Shown: piece by piece, positions 1 through 12,058 of the stretch
Numbering within the stretch: position 1 is the first letter of the stretch
Layout: the number at the start of each line of letters is the position of its first letter
Assembly (NCBI GenBank): GCA_035048485.1
Contig: CM068581.1
Span: forward strand, 3,010,430 to 3,074,429
Reading direction: 5' to 3'
DNA: 64,000 nucleotides
Origin: Pteria penguin
Taxonomy: Eukaryota > Mollusca > Bivalvia > Pterioida > Pteriidae
The notes under the pieces: model-generated
The model's database searches: none
Seen by the model: the letters and a program-made list of their open reading frames with translations, nothing else
Told to the model about the DNA's origin: nothing
Translations under genes and position numbers: made by a program

Positions 1-65
1 GTCAGATTTATCATATACACCATGCACCACAATGAAAGAAGTGATCATTATCTTATAACGATTAT

Positions 66-80
66 TGACTGGTATATGTG

Positions 81-115
<35 letters not shown>

Positions 116-146
116 GTATGTGTATGTATATGTATATGTATATGTG

Positions 147-177
<31 letters not shown>

Positions 178-205
178 TATTTATATATATATATATATAT
201 ATATT
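66..205. repeat. TATG/TA microsatellite in intron, abutting an acceptor
   Basis: Runs of TATGTA with TG variants pass into (TA)n and end a few bases before the cag acceptor of exon 1. The open frames here (MYMYMY, CICICI) are artefacts of the repeat. Confidence 0.95.
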
Positions 206-209
206 TCAG

Positions 210-338
210 AAATACGTCGATTGCCTGTGAGGGATCTTGTCCTTGTTCAAGGAGAGAATGCCTATGTCCCCGTAACAATGATCCAGTGTGTGGAACAAAT
301 AACAAGACCTATCCAAACCTCTGCTCAGCGAAGTGCCA
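210..338 (+). CDS. Kazal module exon 1 (first in window)
   Basis: This 129-bp internal exon follows the acceptor atttcag and precedes the donor gtaag at 339. It reads NTSIACEGSCPC, then a core with CPRNNDPVCG and NKTYPNLCSAKC. In the Kazal numbering the residue two after the second core cysteine is P1, here Arg, so a trypsin-like target is predicted. NKT is a possible N-glycosylation site. The open frame continues upstream through a TATG/TA microsatellite, but the splice acceptor, the phase and the match to the sister exons show that the upstream part is intron. Confidence 0.87.
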
Positions 339-1021
339 GTAAGATGTATCATATTTCAGGGATAATAAGGACTTGGGGTTGAATGCAATTGCAAGCTGAT
401 TAGAACCAGATCTGTGTTCCGCTTCTCCTCTTTAGCGGCAAAGATCTGGTGAAACCCGTGTAGGTGTCATGCATGAATTTGATGTGCGCACGAGAGGAAC
501 GGGACCCAACGTCTTTCCAGATTTGTCTCTATTTTTATATTCCACCCCTTTTCATGTGGACGTGAGTATATATTGCTTTGCAGTTGTCAGAGGGTTTGGT
601 ACTCCTCCCAAACTTGTTGTCATTTTGATGTGCTCATTGTCGGTGTAGAGCTACAATACGGCCCCATTTAATTCTTCAGTGCAAAGTGAACACGACATAC
701 GATCTACACAAAACTTGGCTCCACTTGACTGTTGTCTAACGCTCCGTTTGACTTCGGTCCGTCTGTCGTCCATAAACTTTTCATACGTACGATCTAAAAA
801 GGTGTCTTAAGAGGTGTTGTCAATTTATTGATTCCGTATTCATTTTAACATATTTATCCTATCTACACTACAATGAGAAGCTAAATAAAGATCTAATTTT
901 GGTCAGAGCGAATGAATTAGTATCTTTGAATGAGAAAAATATTAATTCATCACAGGTATATTTACAATGATGGAAGTGAAATATTAATGAAAATAAATGA
1001 CTATAGATTTATCTACTATAG
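339..1021. other. Intron 1, with a small inverted repeat
   Basis: There is no coding signal. accagatct at 405-413 and agatctggt at 442-450 form a 9-bp stem with a 28-nt loop containing cttctcctctttagcgg. It may be a scrap of a dispersed element. The rest is unremarkable. Confidence 0.5.
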
Positions 1022-1150
1022 AAACACATCTGTTGCTTGTGAAGGATCATGCCCATGTACCAAGAAACCATGTCCATGTCCACGTAACTACGTCCCAGTG
1101 TGTGGAGAGAACGGCAAAACTTATCCCAACCTCTGTACGGCACAATGCGA
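1022..1150 (+). CDS. Kazal module exon 2
   Basis: This 129-bp exon lies between an acceptor ctactatag, with a weak pyrimidine tract, and the donor gtaag at 1151. It reads NTSVACEGSCPC followed by a core with CPRNYVPVCG and GKTYPNLCTAQC. P1 is Arg. It is the closest relative of exon 1 (same length, NTS(I/V)ACEGSCPC, YPNLC), which points to a recent tandem exon duplication. The sequon of exon 1 is missing because NGK replaces NKT. Confidence 0.87.
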
Positions 1151-2198
1151 GTAAGATGTACTTTTATTATCTCCATGCATATACACTAATGAAATTGAGT
1201 TGTACAAGCACTCAATCAAATATCCCGATATACACTTTATATTTAAGATAATATTATCTCTTTATTTATGTGTTTGACATATGTGCTGCATTAAATGAAA
1301 AGATATCATGCTCTAGATAACATCTGAAATAAAGGCACTGTATGACATATCTGAAGATCTGATGCAAGACATCTACTTCAGCAGACATTTTCATAAAGAC
1401 TCGTCAGTTTTTCCATGAGTATTTTACTTACAGATTCTTTACGTAAATCCTTATGTCACATTTACAAATGTAAGGAAATTACTTAAAGAGTTGAGACAGC
1501 TTTTACGTGTCCTTAAAGTTAAGGATTTTCCGTAAGGAAAGTTTTACTTACGTTCTTTATTGAAATTGACTTAAGGATTTATTTTGTACTTACGTAAAAT
1601 ACATTACGTATGATTCTTTGCTTACAGTAACCCTTAGAGCTGAGTGAAAATATTTCTAAACAATTAGTATTTTGTAATTAAATGTAATTTCCATATCTGT
1701 GGCAGAGAAACATTATTCATGTATGGATGAGAGGAAATACACGCACATGTATAGTCTCTGATTTATGTGAAAGTTCACGAAATTAAAGATATCGAAATCT
1801 AGATGGTATTTAGGGGAGACACGTTTACCCAATTCTAGTTTTACACAATTATAATTTGACCCTTTCAAATTGTCTTTTATTTCCCCGTCGCCATGAGGTT
1901 GACAACGCATCTTGTATTAATATCTCTACAATAGAATAAGCAGTGCTAAAACAAAACTAGATTTAAAATATATATATATATATATATTTGTTATGAAATA
2001 TTACGTAATTCATTCAATCGTAAAATCAATTTCATAAGGAAATTCAAATCAAGGGTAAGGGTTATAAAATGTCTGAACATTTCTATTTCAGTCAATGAAA
2101 ATTATCGAAACAAAATTAGTAAATTAGAATATTGCTGGTTATAAAACTTTTTTTGACAATGGAGGCTTTGACAATGAAATGGTATTGATTATTAACAG
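1151..2198. other. Intron 2, no gene seen
   Basis: The stretch around 1400-1620 is rich in cttacgtaa and taagga motifs in both orientations, which resembles a decayed short inverted-repeat element. A (TA) run lies at about 1969-1987. No coding signal was found. Confidence 0.4.
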
Positions 2199-2333
2199 TG
2201 GTATGCAGTCAACATCACCTGGTAAATGCACTGCTGATAGACAAAGTATGCCATGTATATGCCCACAGAGTTATCTTCCAGTCTGCGGTATAAATAACAA
2301 AACGTACAGTAATCGATGTGATGCTGGGTGTCA
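2199..2333 (+). CDS. Kazal module exon 3 (divergent, two cysteines fewer)
   Basis: This 135-bp exon was found by reading the frame around CPQSYLPVCG and NKTYSNRCDAGC. The acceptor attaacag at 2191-2198 keeps phase 2; the alternative AG at 2208 would break the frame. The donor is gtgag at 2334. The N-terminal half reads GMQSTSPGKC and lacks the cysteine of the usual ACxG. The following segment TADRQSMPCIC lacks the second cysteine of CPC. Both extra cysteines are therefore missing together, as expected if they normally pair. P1 is Gln, which is unusual. NKT is a possible glycosylation site. Confidence 0.8.
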
Positions 2334-2509
2334 GTGAGTAATTCTACATAACAGTCTCTGTCAAATGTTCATATCATATTCTAAAATCGACATTTTTTTT
2401 TATAAATCACTATAAATTATATTCATAGTTGATGTGATAAAAACAATTAGCATTTCAATTTCACATAAATATACATTGACGACGTTCTGTCTATACAAAA
2501 ATAAAACTT

Positions 2510-2796
2510 TCAAAAATCGACTATCTGTATCCCTTGGTATTTCGATTAAGGACACGACAGACATCCACACATTTGCTGCATACTTAGATCACCTCTTGTT
2601 TAGGGATAGTCAGTTGCACAGCTCCGTTTATGATAAATGTGAAGATTTTAACTTCCAGATCATAAATACATCTACAAAATATCACAACATATATACGTGG
2701 ATAAATGTTGGTGCGCCATATGCGCATTACGACAACTTATGTCTCTTTAGTGAAGCTCAAGGCCTATACTGTGGAAATCAAATATACAGATTTTGA
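2510..2796 (+). pseudogene. Retroelement protein fragment (reverse-transcriptase-associated C-terminal region), decayed
   Basis: The open frame, in the intron after exon 3, contains SIKDTTD, AAYLDHLLF, LHSSVYDKCEDFNFQIIN and, further on, APYAHYDNL. These echo a pattern (IKDTTxxxxSASYLDL...LYDKRDDFNFxIxN...YSRAxxxYDxF) that I recall from proteins of non-LTR or Penelope-like retroelements of invertebrates. The segment between IIN and YDNL is scrambled (no PAYGVYISQLIRY), so it is broken. It has no start, catalytic YxDD box or element ends here. The attribution rests on memory of the family. Confidence 0.55.
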
Positions 2797-3346
2797 AGAG
2801 GAAACTCTTTACCAAATGGACCTTAAAGTAAGAGCCAAATAACTCGTTTAAGGTCAGAGATATGTAGGAATAAGATAATTCTCAGTTTTAGAATAACTTA
2901 CAAACGTTCTATCACTCATTCATTTGCAGTATATAATTCGAGTACGTACAGAGGAACTGAAAATGGGCTAAGAACACCCTCGGACATTAACATTCCACCA
3001 GCAACACAGTGATAATAATAAATATTTCTTTTTCGGAGTCGCAACTTTCCCTCCTCTCCTTCCTATGGCGCTTTAATTTCACAACTTCTTATCATTCATC
3101 TATTGGTAAAGTCGTCTCAAAGGTATCTAGTATCATTATTTGCACCGATGTAAAAATATATTCATCTAAAATTTTTAATAGACAGGAGTTAAGTGAGCTG
3201 TCTCATTCACACGATAGATTCCACTAAGACATACAAAATGAAAACAAGATTAGAGCAAATAGGTATAGCAGTTACATAAACATTTGGCTACACAGCAATC
3301 ACGTACAATTGATTATCATATACATCTCGTCTGTTGGCACGGCCTT

Positions 3347-3347
3347 T

Positions 3348-3379
<32 letters not shown>

Positions 3380-3394
3380 TGTATGTGTGTGTAG

Positions 3395-3430
<36 letters not shown>

Positions 3431-3485
3431 TTGTATGTATGTATGTATGTATGCATGCATACAGCATGCATGCATGTATGTAGGT
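3347..3485. repeat. TATG/TG/CATG microsatellite
   Basis: (TATG)n, then (TG)n, (TATG)n and a palindromic gcatgcat cluster, ending about 30 bp before the exon 4 acceptor. Open frames on both strands here are artefacts. Confidence 0.95.
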
Positions 3486-3519
3486 ATGTATATTTATTTT
3501 TATTTCTATCTCTCATCAG

Positions 3520-3654
3520 AAATACTGCAGTTGAATGTGAAGGAGAATGTCCATGCAAGACAGTAATAAACAAGTGCGCATGTCCATATATCCTAAATCC
3601 AGTCTGTGGCTCTGACAACAAGACTTACGACAACAATTGCTCTGCTGCTTGTAG
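3520..3654 (+). CDS. Kazal module exon 4
   Basis: This 135-bp exon follows tctcatcag and precedes a strong donor gtaagt at 3655. It reads [12 protein letters not shown], then [19 protein letters not shown] and [13 protein letters not shown]1 is Tyr, so a chymotrypsin-like target is predicted. A TATG/TG microsatellite ends about 30 bp before the acceptor. The next intron, 8.4 kb, is the longest in the gene and holds the 36-bp array starting within 30 bp of the donor. The exon's own frame hits TAA at 3656, right after the donor. Confidence 0.87.
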
Positions 3655-3681
3655 GTAAGTAATACATAAATAGTAGTACAT

Positions 3682-6510
3682 AGCAGTAGACAACATATGA
3701 TTCGGATGATGTGCTCTAGTAGTAGACAACAGATGATACGGATGAGGCGCTCTGGTAGTAGACAACAGATGATACGGATGAGGCGCGCTAGTAGTAGACA
3801 ACAAATGATACGGATGAGGCACTCTGGTAGTAGACTACAGATGATACGGATGAGGCGCTCTAGTAGTAGACAACAAATGATACGGATGAGGCGCTCTAGT
3901 AGTAGAAAACATATGGTACGGATGATGTGCGCTAGTAGTAGACAAAAAATGATACGGATGAGACCCGCTAGTAGTAGACAACAAATGATACGGATGAGTC
4001 GCGCTAGTGATAGACAACATATGATACGGATAAGGCGCGCTAATAGCAGACAACAAATGATACGGATGAGGCGCTCTAGTAGTAGACAACAGATGATATG
4101 GATGAGACCCGCTAGTAGTAGACAACATATGATACGTATGAGGCGCTCTGGTAGTAGACAACATATGATACGGATGGGGCGCTCTAGTAGTAGACAACAA
4201 ATGATACGGATGAGGCGCTCTTGTAGTAAACAACAAATGATACGGATGAGGCGCTCTGGTAGTAGACAACAAATGATAAGGATGAGGCGCTCTAGTAGTA
4301 GACAACAAATGATACGGATGAGGCGCTCTAGCAGTAGACAACAAATGATACGAATAAGACCCGCTAGTAGTAGACAACAAATGATACGGATGAGGCGCTC
4401 TGGTAGCAGACAACAAATGATACGGATGAGGCGCTCTAGCAGTAGACAACAAATGATACAGATGAGGCGCGCTAGTGATAGACAACATATAATACGGATA
4501 AGGCGCGCTAATAGAAGACAACAAATGATACGGATGAGGCGCTCTAGTAGTAGACAACAGATGATATGGATGAGACCCGCTAGTAGTAGACAACATATGA
4601 TACGGATGAGGCTCTCTGGTAGTAGACAACATATGATACGGATAAGGCGCGCTAGTAGTAGACAACATATGATACGGATAAGGCGCGCTAATAGAAGACA
4701 ACAAATGATACGGATGAGGCGCTCTAGTAATAGACAACATATGATACGGATGAGACGCGCTAGTAGTAGACAACATATGATACGGATGAGGCGCTCTGGT
4801 AGTAGACAACATATGATAAGGATGAGGCGCTCTAGTAGTAGACAACAAATGATACGTATGAGGCACTCTGGTAGTAGACAACATATCATACGGATGAGGC
4901 GCTCTGGTAATAGACAACAGATGATGCGGATGAGGCGCTCTAGTAGTAGACAACAAATGATACGGATGAGTCGCTCTGGTAGTAGACAACAAATGATAAG
5001 GATGAGGCGCTCTTGTAGTAGACAACAAATGATAAGGATAAGGCGCTCTGGTAGTAGACAACAAATGATACGGATGAGGCGCTCTGGTAGTAGACAACAA
5101 ATGATACGGATGAGGCGCTCTGGTAGTAGACAACAAATGATACGGATGAGGCGCGCTAGTAGTAGACAACAAATGATACGGATGAGGCGCTCTAGTAGTA
5201 GAAAACAAATGATACGGATGAGGCGCTCTGGTAGTAGACAACAAATGATACCCATGAGGCGCTCTAGTAGTAGACAACAAATGATACGGATAAGGCGCTC
5301 TAGTAGTAATCAACAAATGATACGAATAAGGCGCTCTGGTAGTAGACAACAAATGATACAAATGAGGCGCTCTGGTAGTAGACAACAAATGATACGGATG
5401 AGGCGCTCTAGTAGTAGACAACAAATGATAAGGATGAGGCGCTCTAGTAGTAGACAACAAATGATACGGATGAAGCGCTCTAGTAGTAGACAAGAAATGA
5501 TAAGGATGAGGCGCTCTAGTAGTAGACAACAAATGATACGGATGAGGCACTCTGGTAGTAGACAACAAATGATACGGATGAGGCGCTCTGGTAGTAGACA
5601 ACAAATAACACGGATGAGGCGCTCTAGTAGTAGACAACAAATGATACGGATGAGGCGCTCTAGTAGTAGACAACAAATGATACGGATGAGGCGCTCTGGT
5701 AGTAGACAACAAATGATACGGATGAGGCGCGCTGGTAGTAGACAACAGATGATACGGATGAGGCGCGCTAGTAGTAGACAACAAATGATACGGATGAGGC
5801 GCTCTGGTAGTAGACAACAAATGATACGGATGAGGCGCTCTGGTAGTAGACAACAAATGATACGGATAAGGCGCTCTAGTAGTAATCAACAAATGATACG
5901 GATAAGGCGCTCTGGTAGTAGACAACAAATGATACGAATGAGGCGCTCTGGTAGTGGACAACAAATGATACGGATGAGGCGCTCTGGTAGTAGACAACAG
6001 ATGATATGGATGAGGCGATCTAGTAGTAGACAACAAATGATACGGATGAGGCGCTCTAGTAGTAGACAACAAATGATACGGATGAGGCGCTCCGGTAGTA
6101 GAGAACAAATGATACGGATGAGGCGATCTAGTAGTAGACAACAAATGATACGGATGAGGCGCTCTGGTAGTAGACAACAGATGATACGGATGAGGCGCTC
6201 TGGTAGTAGACAACAGATGATACGGATGAGGCGCTCTAGTAGTAGACAACAAATGATACGGATGAGGCGCTCTGGTAGTAGACAACAAATGATACGGATG
6301 AGGCGCTCTGGTAGTAGACAACAGATGATACGGATGAGGCGCTCTGGTAGTAGACAACAAATGATACGGATAAGGCGCTCTGGTAGTAGACAACAAATGA
6401 TACGGATGAGGCGCTCTGGTAGTAGACAACAAATGATACGGATGAGGCGCTCTAGTAGTAGACAACACATGATACGGATGAGGCGCTCTGGTAGTAGACA
6501 ATATATGAAA
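3682..6510. repeat. 36-bp tandem array (about 78 units) inside Kazal intron 4
   Basis: The consensus unit starts atgatacggatgaggcgctc and continues tagtagtagacaacaa. Variation is mostly substitutions (agt/ggt, gctc/gcgc, caa/cag/cat), with almost no indels. Because 36 is divisible by 3, frames stay open: 941 codons on plus (3697-6522, repeating MIRMRRSSSRQQ) and two long frames on minus (888 codons at 3835-6501; 579 codons at 3516-5255). The plus frame is not in register with exon 4 and has no splice or family support. I read it as non-coding satellite; a spliced Arg/Ser-rich product cannot be fully excluded. Confidence 0.95.
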
Positions 6511-6823
6511 TGTCAGTGTTAATGAATAATGAACTTTTATACCTTTTAATCTTTTGTTTTACATTGATGGTGCCAAATACTTGGTAATGTTGAGACAAGC
6601 TTCTGGTCAAAGGGGAAGCTTATTTGCCAAATCGAAAGAAAGAATGGATTTTATCCATGAAAATGATCAATATTGAAACCAAAATTGAAATTTTTTTTTT
6701 CTACATTTCAAATTTAATGGAGCAGGCATGATTATGAATATCATAGAAAAGGGCAATGAATTATGACTTTTTACCCAAGTGAAGCTACATTTAACATTTT
6801 ACCCATGTCTAATTAAAGACCTG

Positions 6824-6852
6824 GACAACTTATGTCTCTTTAGTGATGCTCA
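6824..6852 (+). repeat. Short copy of the 2.7-kb retroelement scrap
   Basis: These 29 bases (gacaacttatgtctctttag and the following nine) match 2731-2759 with one mismatch, in the same orientation. The flanks do not match, so this is a small fragment of the same dispersed element. Confidence 0.6.
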
Positions 6853-6924
6853 TGGGCGAACGAAGACGGACATCCAGCTTTTGATATTAGCATATACACA
6901 TTAAGCAGCTTGAAATATGTTTGC

Positions 6925-7125
6925 CCATCACCGTTTACGATTCTTGGCACGTGTGACTGGAAATGTGTTCGCACATAACTCTTTACGATTCTTGACACGT
7001 GACTGGAAATATTTCTGCACATCACCCTTTACAATTCTGGATACGTGAATGGGAATGTGTCGTTACTTAACTCTTATAAGATTCTGGACACGTCACTAGT
7101 TAGAAATGTGTCCGCACATAACTAT
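6925..7125. repeat. About 47-bp degenerate repeat, 4 units
   Basis: The motif tttacgattcttg followed by cacgtgactggaaatgtgt recurs at about 6934, 6982, 7028 and 7073 with growing divergence. Confidence 0.75.
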
Positions 7126-7129
7126 TATC

Positions 7130-9420
7130 ACGTTGTCATTAACAACTTTTATCACTGTAGCACTAACAATATTACTGTGGCATTTACAATTGATATTACT
7201 AACAACTAACACTGTGGTTCTTACATGTAATGTCAATGTGGCACTAACAACTTATTAATTTTATATCACTGAGATTAACAACTTATATTGGCACTTACAC
7301 TAATATCACTGTCAATTGATATTACTAACAACTAACACTGTGGTTCTTACATGTAATGTCAATGTGGCACTAACAACTTATTAATTTTATATCACTGAGA
7401 TTAACAACTTATATTGGCACCTACACTTATATCACTGTCAATTGATATTACTAACAACTAACACTGTGGTTCTTACATGTAATGTCAATGTGGCACTAAC
7501 AACTTATTAATTTTATATCACTGAGATTAACAACTTATATTGGCACTTACACTTATATCACTGTCAATTGATATTACTAACAACTAACACTGTGGTTCTT
7601 ACATGTAATGTCAATGTGGCACTAACAACTTATTAATTTTATATCACTGAGATTAACAACTTATATTGGCACTTACACTTATATCACTTTCAATTGATAT
7701 TACTAACAACGAATATCACGGTGGTGTTAGCAACTAATCAGTGCATCGCCAACAACTAACATCACCAACAATTGACATAACTGTGGCACGAACAAAATGC
7801 ACTGCACTAATAACAGCTACATTCAATGTGGCACTAAACACAATGTGGCATATGCAACTTCTTCCACTATGGCACCAACAACTAATATCACTAACAACTA
7901 TTTTTACTATGCAGCTAATAACTTACAGCAATTACAAATAAAAACACTGTGGAATAATATCTTGAACACCTGGTGTCACTGTGGTACTAACATCTGATAT
8001 CAATGTAGCTCTAACAACATGTAATAACGCCGTGTCGATAACAAATAATACTACCACTTACTAGTCATGTCACTTGGTATTAGCAACTGATATCAATGTA
8101 GCACTAACAACTAATGTCACCGTAGCAATAACAACTAATTTCACTGATTAATATCACTTTAACATTTTATATAAATGTGACACCAGCAAGTAATATCGCT
8201 AATCACTGTAGCACTCACAACTAATTACATTAACAACTAGTATTACTTTGGCACTAACAATACATATAAATGTGACACCAGCAACATTAGCAACGAATAT
8301 CACTTGGGCAGTAACAGCGAATATTACTGTGACACTGAGAATTAATATCACTAACATTTATATAACTAACAACTTAAAATTAATATCACTAACATTTTGT
8401 ATAATTAACAAGTACAATGTAATATTATTATGCCATTCAAAATTATTATCAATAACATCTATATAACTAGCAACTAATATTACTGTGGCATATAAAAACA
8501 ATATTACTAACATCTATATAACTTGCAACTAACATTACTATGGCATATAAAAATAATATGACTAATATCTATATTACTAGCAACTAATCAACAGTGGCAT
8601 TTAGAATTAATATTATTAACATTTATATAACTAGCAATTAATATTACTATGGCACATAAAATTAATATCACAAACATCTATATAACTAGCTACTAATATT
8701 ACATTGGCATATAAAATTAATATCACTTACATCTGAATAACTAGCAACTAATATTACTATGGCATATAAAATTAATATTACTAACATCTTTAAAACTAGC
8801 AACTAATATTACATTGGCATATAAAATTAATATCATTTACATCTGAATAACTAGCAACTAATATTACCATGACATATAAAATTAATATTACTAACATCTT
8901 TATAACTAGCAACTAATATTACATTGGCATATAAAATTAATATCACTTACATCTGAATAACTAGCAACTAATATTACTATGGCATATAAAATTAATATTA
9001 CTAACATCTTTAAAACTAGCAACTAATATTACATTGGCATATAAAATTAATATCACTTACATCTGAATAACTAGCAACTAATATTACCCTGGCATTTAAA
9101 ATTATTATCACTTACATCTGTATAACTAGCGACTAATATTACTATGGCATGTACAATTAATTTTACTGACATCTTTATAACTAGCAGTTAATATTACTGT
9201 GGCATTTAAAACTATTATCATTAACATCTATATAACTAGCGACTAACATTACTGTGGCATATGAAATTAGTATCAATAACATCTATGTAACTAGCAACTG
9301 ATATTACTGTGGCATATAAAATTAATATTATTGACGTCTATATAACTAGCAAATAATATTACTATGGCATATAAAAATAACATCACTAACATCCATATAA
9401 CTAGCAACTAATAACGACGT
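7130..9420. repeat. Nested AT-rich array: 126-bp units, then about 55-bp units
   Basis: Four near-identical 126-bp units start at 7201, 7327, 7453 and 7579. They are built from a shorter motif, roughly aacaactaatatcactgtgg plus cact. From about 8460 a 55-bp form dominates (ctagcaactaatattac ... ggcatataaaattaatat), for example at 8741, 8796 and 8851, with alternating variants that suggest a 110-bp super-unit. Short open frames here are repeat-derived. It lies in Kazal intron 4. Confidence 0.9.
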
Positions 9421-9899
9421 GACACTAAATAAAAAGATATTAAATACACACTAGTTTATAGAAAGCTTTTAAAGGGAAACCCATTGGTTATAATAAAACT
9501 TATGTAACAAAATTTATAACTTTGTTTACGGCTTTAGAATATAAAGGATGCGTCCTCTATCATAGTGTTATGTATACTTGTAATTAAGTTGTTGCTAAAG
9601 GCGATTTTGCGGTCCCAAAAGCGAGTGTAGTTATATGTCAGTACAACGAGTCTATTTCCTGATGTCCCAAAATATAACAATGTAACTAGTGTGTGTACAA
9701 GACAGCCGTTAATACATATAGTTTCTGATTCAGGAAATGAACATCCTAATTAACGTCAGTGACAATCTGACGAAGGACAATACATTAATTATATGATACA
9801 AAAGATGTGATGTAAACAACCAAAGTGTATATAACTAAACTTAACCCATCAAATTATTTCTAGATACAAGATACTCATTTGAGATTCCACTTAAGGAAT
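9421..9899. other. Intron sequence, nothing recognised
   Basis: AT-rich unique-looking sequence of Kazal intron 4. No Kazal core motif, no repeat and no credible open frame was seen. Confidence 0.4.
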
Positions 9900-10038
9900 G
9901 AAATTAATAATTTATTTTTCTATGGAGATATAGAAGTAAAACCGATTTACAAACTTTGTATAATCCACTTCGGGGATTATACAGTTTGTAAATCGGTTTT
10001 ACTTCTATACCTTCATAGAAAATAAATTATTAATTTCG
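9900..10038. mobile_element. Foldback (snapback) element
   Basis: Two arms of about 66 bp are near-perfect inverted copies (left taatttatttttctatgg ... gtataatcc, right ggattatac ... aataaattatta) around a loop of about 7 bases, acttcgg. It has the structure of a foldback MITE or a recent inverted duplication. No coding capacity. Confidence 0.8.
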
Positions 10039-10039
10039 T

Positions 10040-10433
10040 TTATTATAATTTAATTATTTCCATTAATATAAACAAACGTTTTGATGAAATTTGAAATGTT
10101 TATTGTAAATAAGGAATTTTTAAATTTAGCGCATTGATAGCCACGCCAACCAATCAAAATTAACGTTACATGAAATAGTTCCGGCCCATCGGCGTGGCTT
10201 ATCATAGAACGTCTAAGGATAGGCGTGGCCAATTATCACATGACATTTTTTACTTCCATCGAGGTTTAAACGACTTTCTTTTATATACAGTTAAATAGGC
10301 TTTATACGGCGTTTGCCTCTGAAATTAAATTATTTACACATGTAGCATAAATATTGAGTATTCTCTGAGGGACACTCCTCTATATGTCAAGACATGTTAT
10401 GAAGCCTTATCAGCATATATTTTTCTCATGTTG

Positions 10434-10466
<33 letters not shown>

Positions 10467-11380
10467 TCTCTCTCTGCGCTTTGCGTATTACGTGTAAACT
10501 TTGTCACCATCACTACATAGATCTATTATCTAAACTCACATATTTTGTTGCTTAATAATGCTAATAATAAATCCATATTGTTCTATGTCTACTTCTCCAT
10601 GCGACGTATATAGCCGATGACCACCTTAGACAAGGCAGTGGGCGTGATGGATATTTTCCATCAATATTTTATAAGACACCACACTATAAGGGGGGCACCT
10701 AAGTGGTAGGTCTCCAACTCCATTTCTCACTATAAACATTAAGCTATCATGCGTCAATTATTCTTACAAGTTTGGCATTAAATGACGTGCTTAGAATAGA
10801 TAGAAAAGTGCTATCGATCATACTGTGTGTAGTAGCATCTATATAACTCCAAGTCCAATAGCTTTGATCTATAACTTGCAACATGTTTTAAGGATATGAT
10901 GCCAACGATAAAAGAACGTTAAAGTAAAACTGGCAGATTCTAATATGAAACTCACACAAGCGTATAGGCAATGAGACGAGAATTGCTAATAGCATTGCTA
11001 TATTAATCATTCATGATATTCTAGGATTAACTTTTTTGTAATACTAGGGCAATGTGGGCTGTCTAAATCATTTCAAATTTATTTGTGGTTGCCAATAAAA
11101 GTACAAATAATGCAAAAGTACATTTACCGGAATTCGGAAATCGAGAAGCAGTAGAACCAAGCAGTCTGGACTAGAGACCAAATAGGGATCTTAGACACTA
11201 GGGGTTTGATCATGTACCATGGAGGAGTGAACTTCTCCTGATGGCATATCACTCCCTAAAACTAGCTAAATAGGGTTAAACAGATTGAATCATCCACACG
11301 GTGTGCAGATCTATAGAGGGACTGATAAACATTAACATATACCACATGTAAAGTCATGAACAAGTAAAATGTATAGTAAG
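10040..11380. other. Intron sequence with a (CT)n run and a possible SINE body
   Basis: Interrupted (CT)n at 10434-10474. The part from about 11050 to 11380 sits on the tail side of the minus-strand tRNA-like head at 11381-11440 and is probably its SINE body, but I have no second copy to confirm this. The rest shows no gene. Confidence 0.4.
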
Positions 11381-11440
11381 TTTCGGGAATCGAACCCCAA
11401 GCAAGCCGAGCGCATAACCACTACACTAAGCATGCCTTTC
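11381..11440 (-). mobile_element. tRNA-derived SINE head, minus strand
   Basis: Read on the minus strand: an A-box-like tagtgtagtggttatgcg, then about 20 bases on a B-box ggttcgattcccg. This is a pol III internal promoter typical of tRNA-derived SINEs. No intact tRNA acceptor stem is visible, so it is not called a tRNA gene. Confidence 0.7.
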
Positions 11441-11940
11441 TATCGCATGGTAAAATTACTCTAGGTTATATTAAAACCCTCAATGCCAAGTTCTTAGGTA
11501 TCTCGACCGGAAACTCTCAGAGTATTCCCAACATCAAGCGTATGCTTTTGCAGTGGTAGTCATCACATTGATGCTTACTGCTTAGTAAATAAATGTATAT
11601 AAGAGGCAGATGGATCTTCATGCACTTTCTTGTACCTCAATATATATCCAATATTATAATAAAGACTGAAAGTTTTATTGAAATTGTCAACCGAACGGGA
11701 AACTTACAAAATTTACATGTTAACAAAGAAGCAAGTTCCTAACAATGCGCAAGTGGGGCATTCATTACACTTATACCAGTGATGTATCTGGGGATAAATT
11801 ATTGCATGTTTCAACTTTGTTAACGCGGAGAGTATTTGTCCCATTAGGACATCTCTTGTTGCTGTAGTATATAGTTAGTATATAAAATGCTTAGTTACGG
11901 AGTAGTGGTTAATAAAGGACGTTTATTATCCAAAACAAAA

Positions 11941-12002
11941 TAGAGATCGTGGATATCCCTGGAAGAACCAGAGATCGTGGTTATCCCTGGAAGAACCAGA
12001 GA
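11941..12002. repeat. 31-bp direct duplication
   Basis: agagatcgtgg(a/t)tatccct followed by ggaagaacc occurs twice in a row, about 50 bp before the exon 5 acceptor. Confidence 0.85.
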
Positions 12003-12058
12003 TAGAATAAGCTTAGTAAGTATCCTCTTTAATAAATGATGTTGTTCTCTTTTTATAG

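Noticed and set aside
2201..2210. Alternative acceptor gtatgcag|tca for Kazal exon 3
   Set aside because: It would put the exon in phase 0 and break the frame with exon 2; the acceptor at 2198 keeps the phase shared by all other exons.
3697..6522. 941-codon open frame as a protein-coding gene
   Set aside because: It is a 36-bp tandem repeat inside an intron, open in frames on both strands because the period is a multiple of 3. No splice, signal or family evidence.
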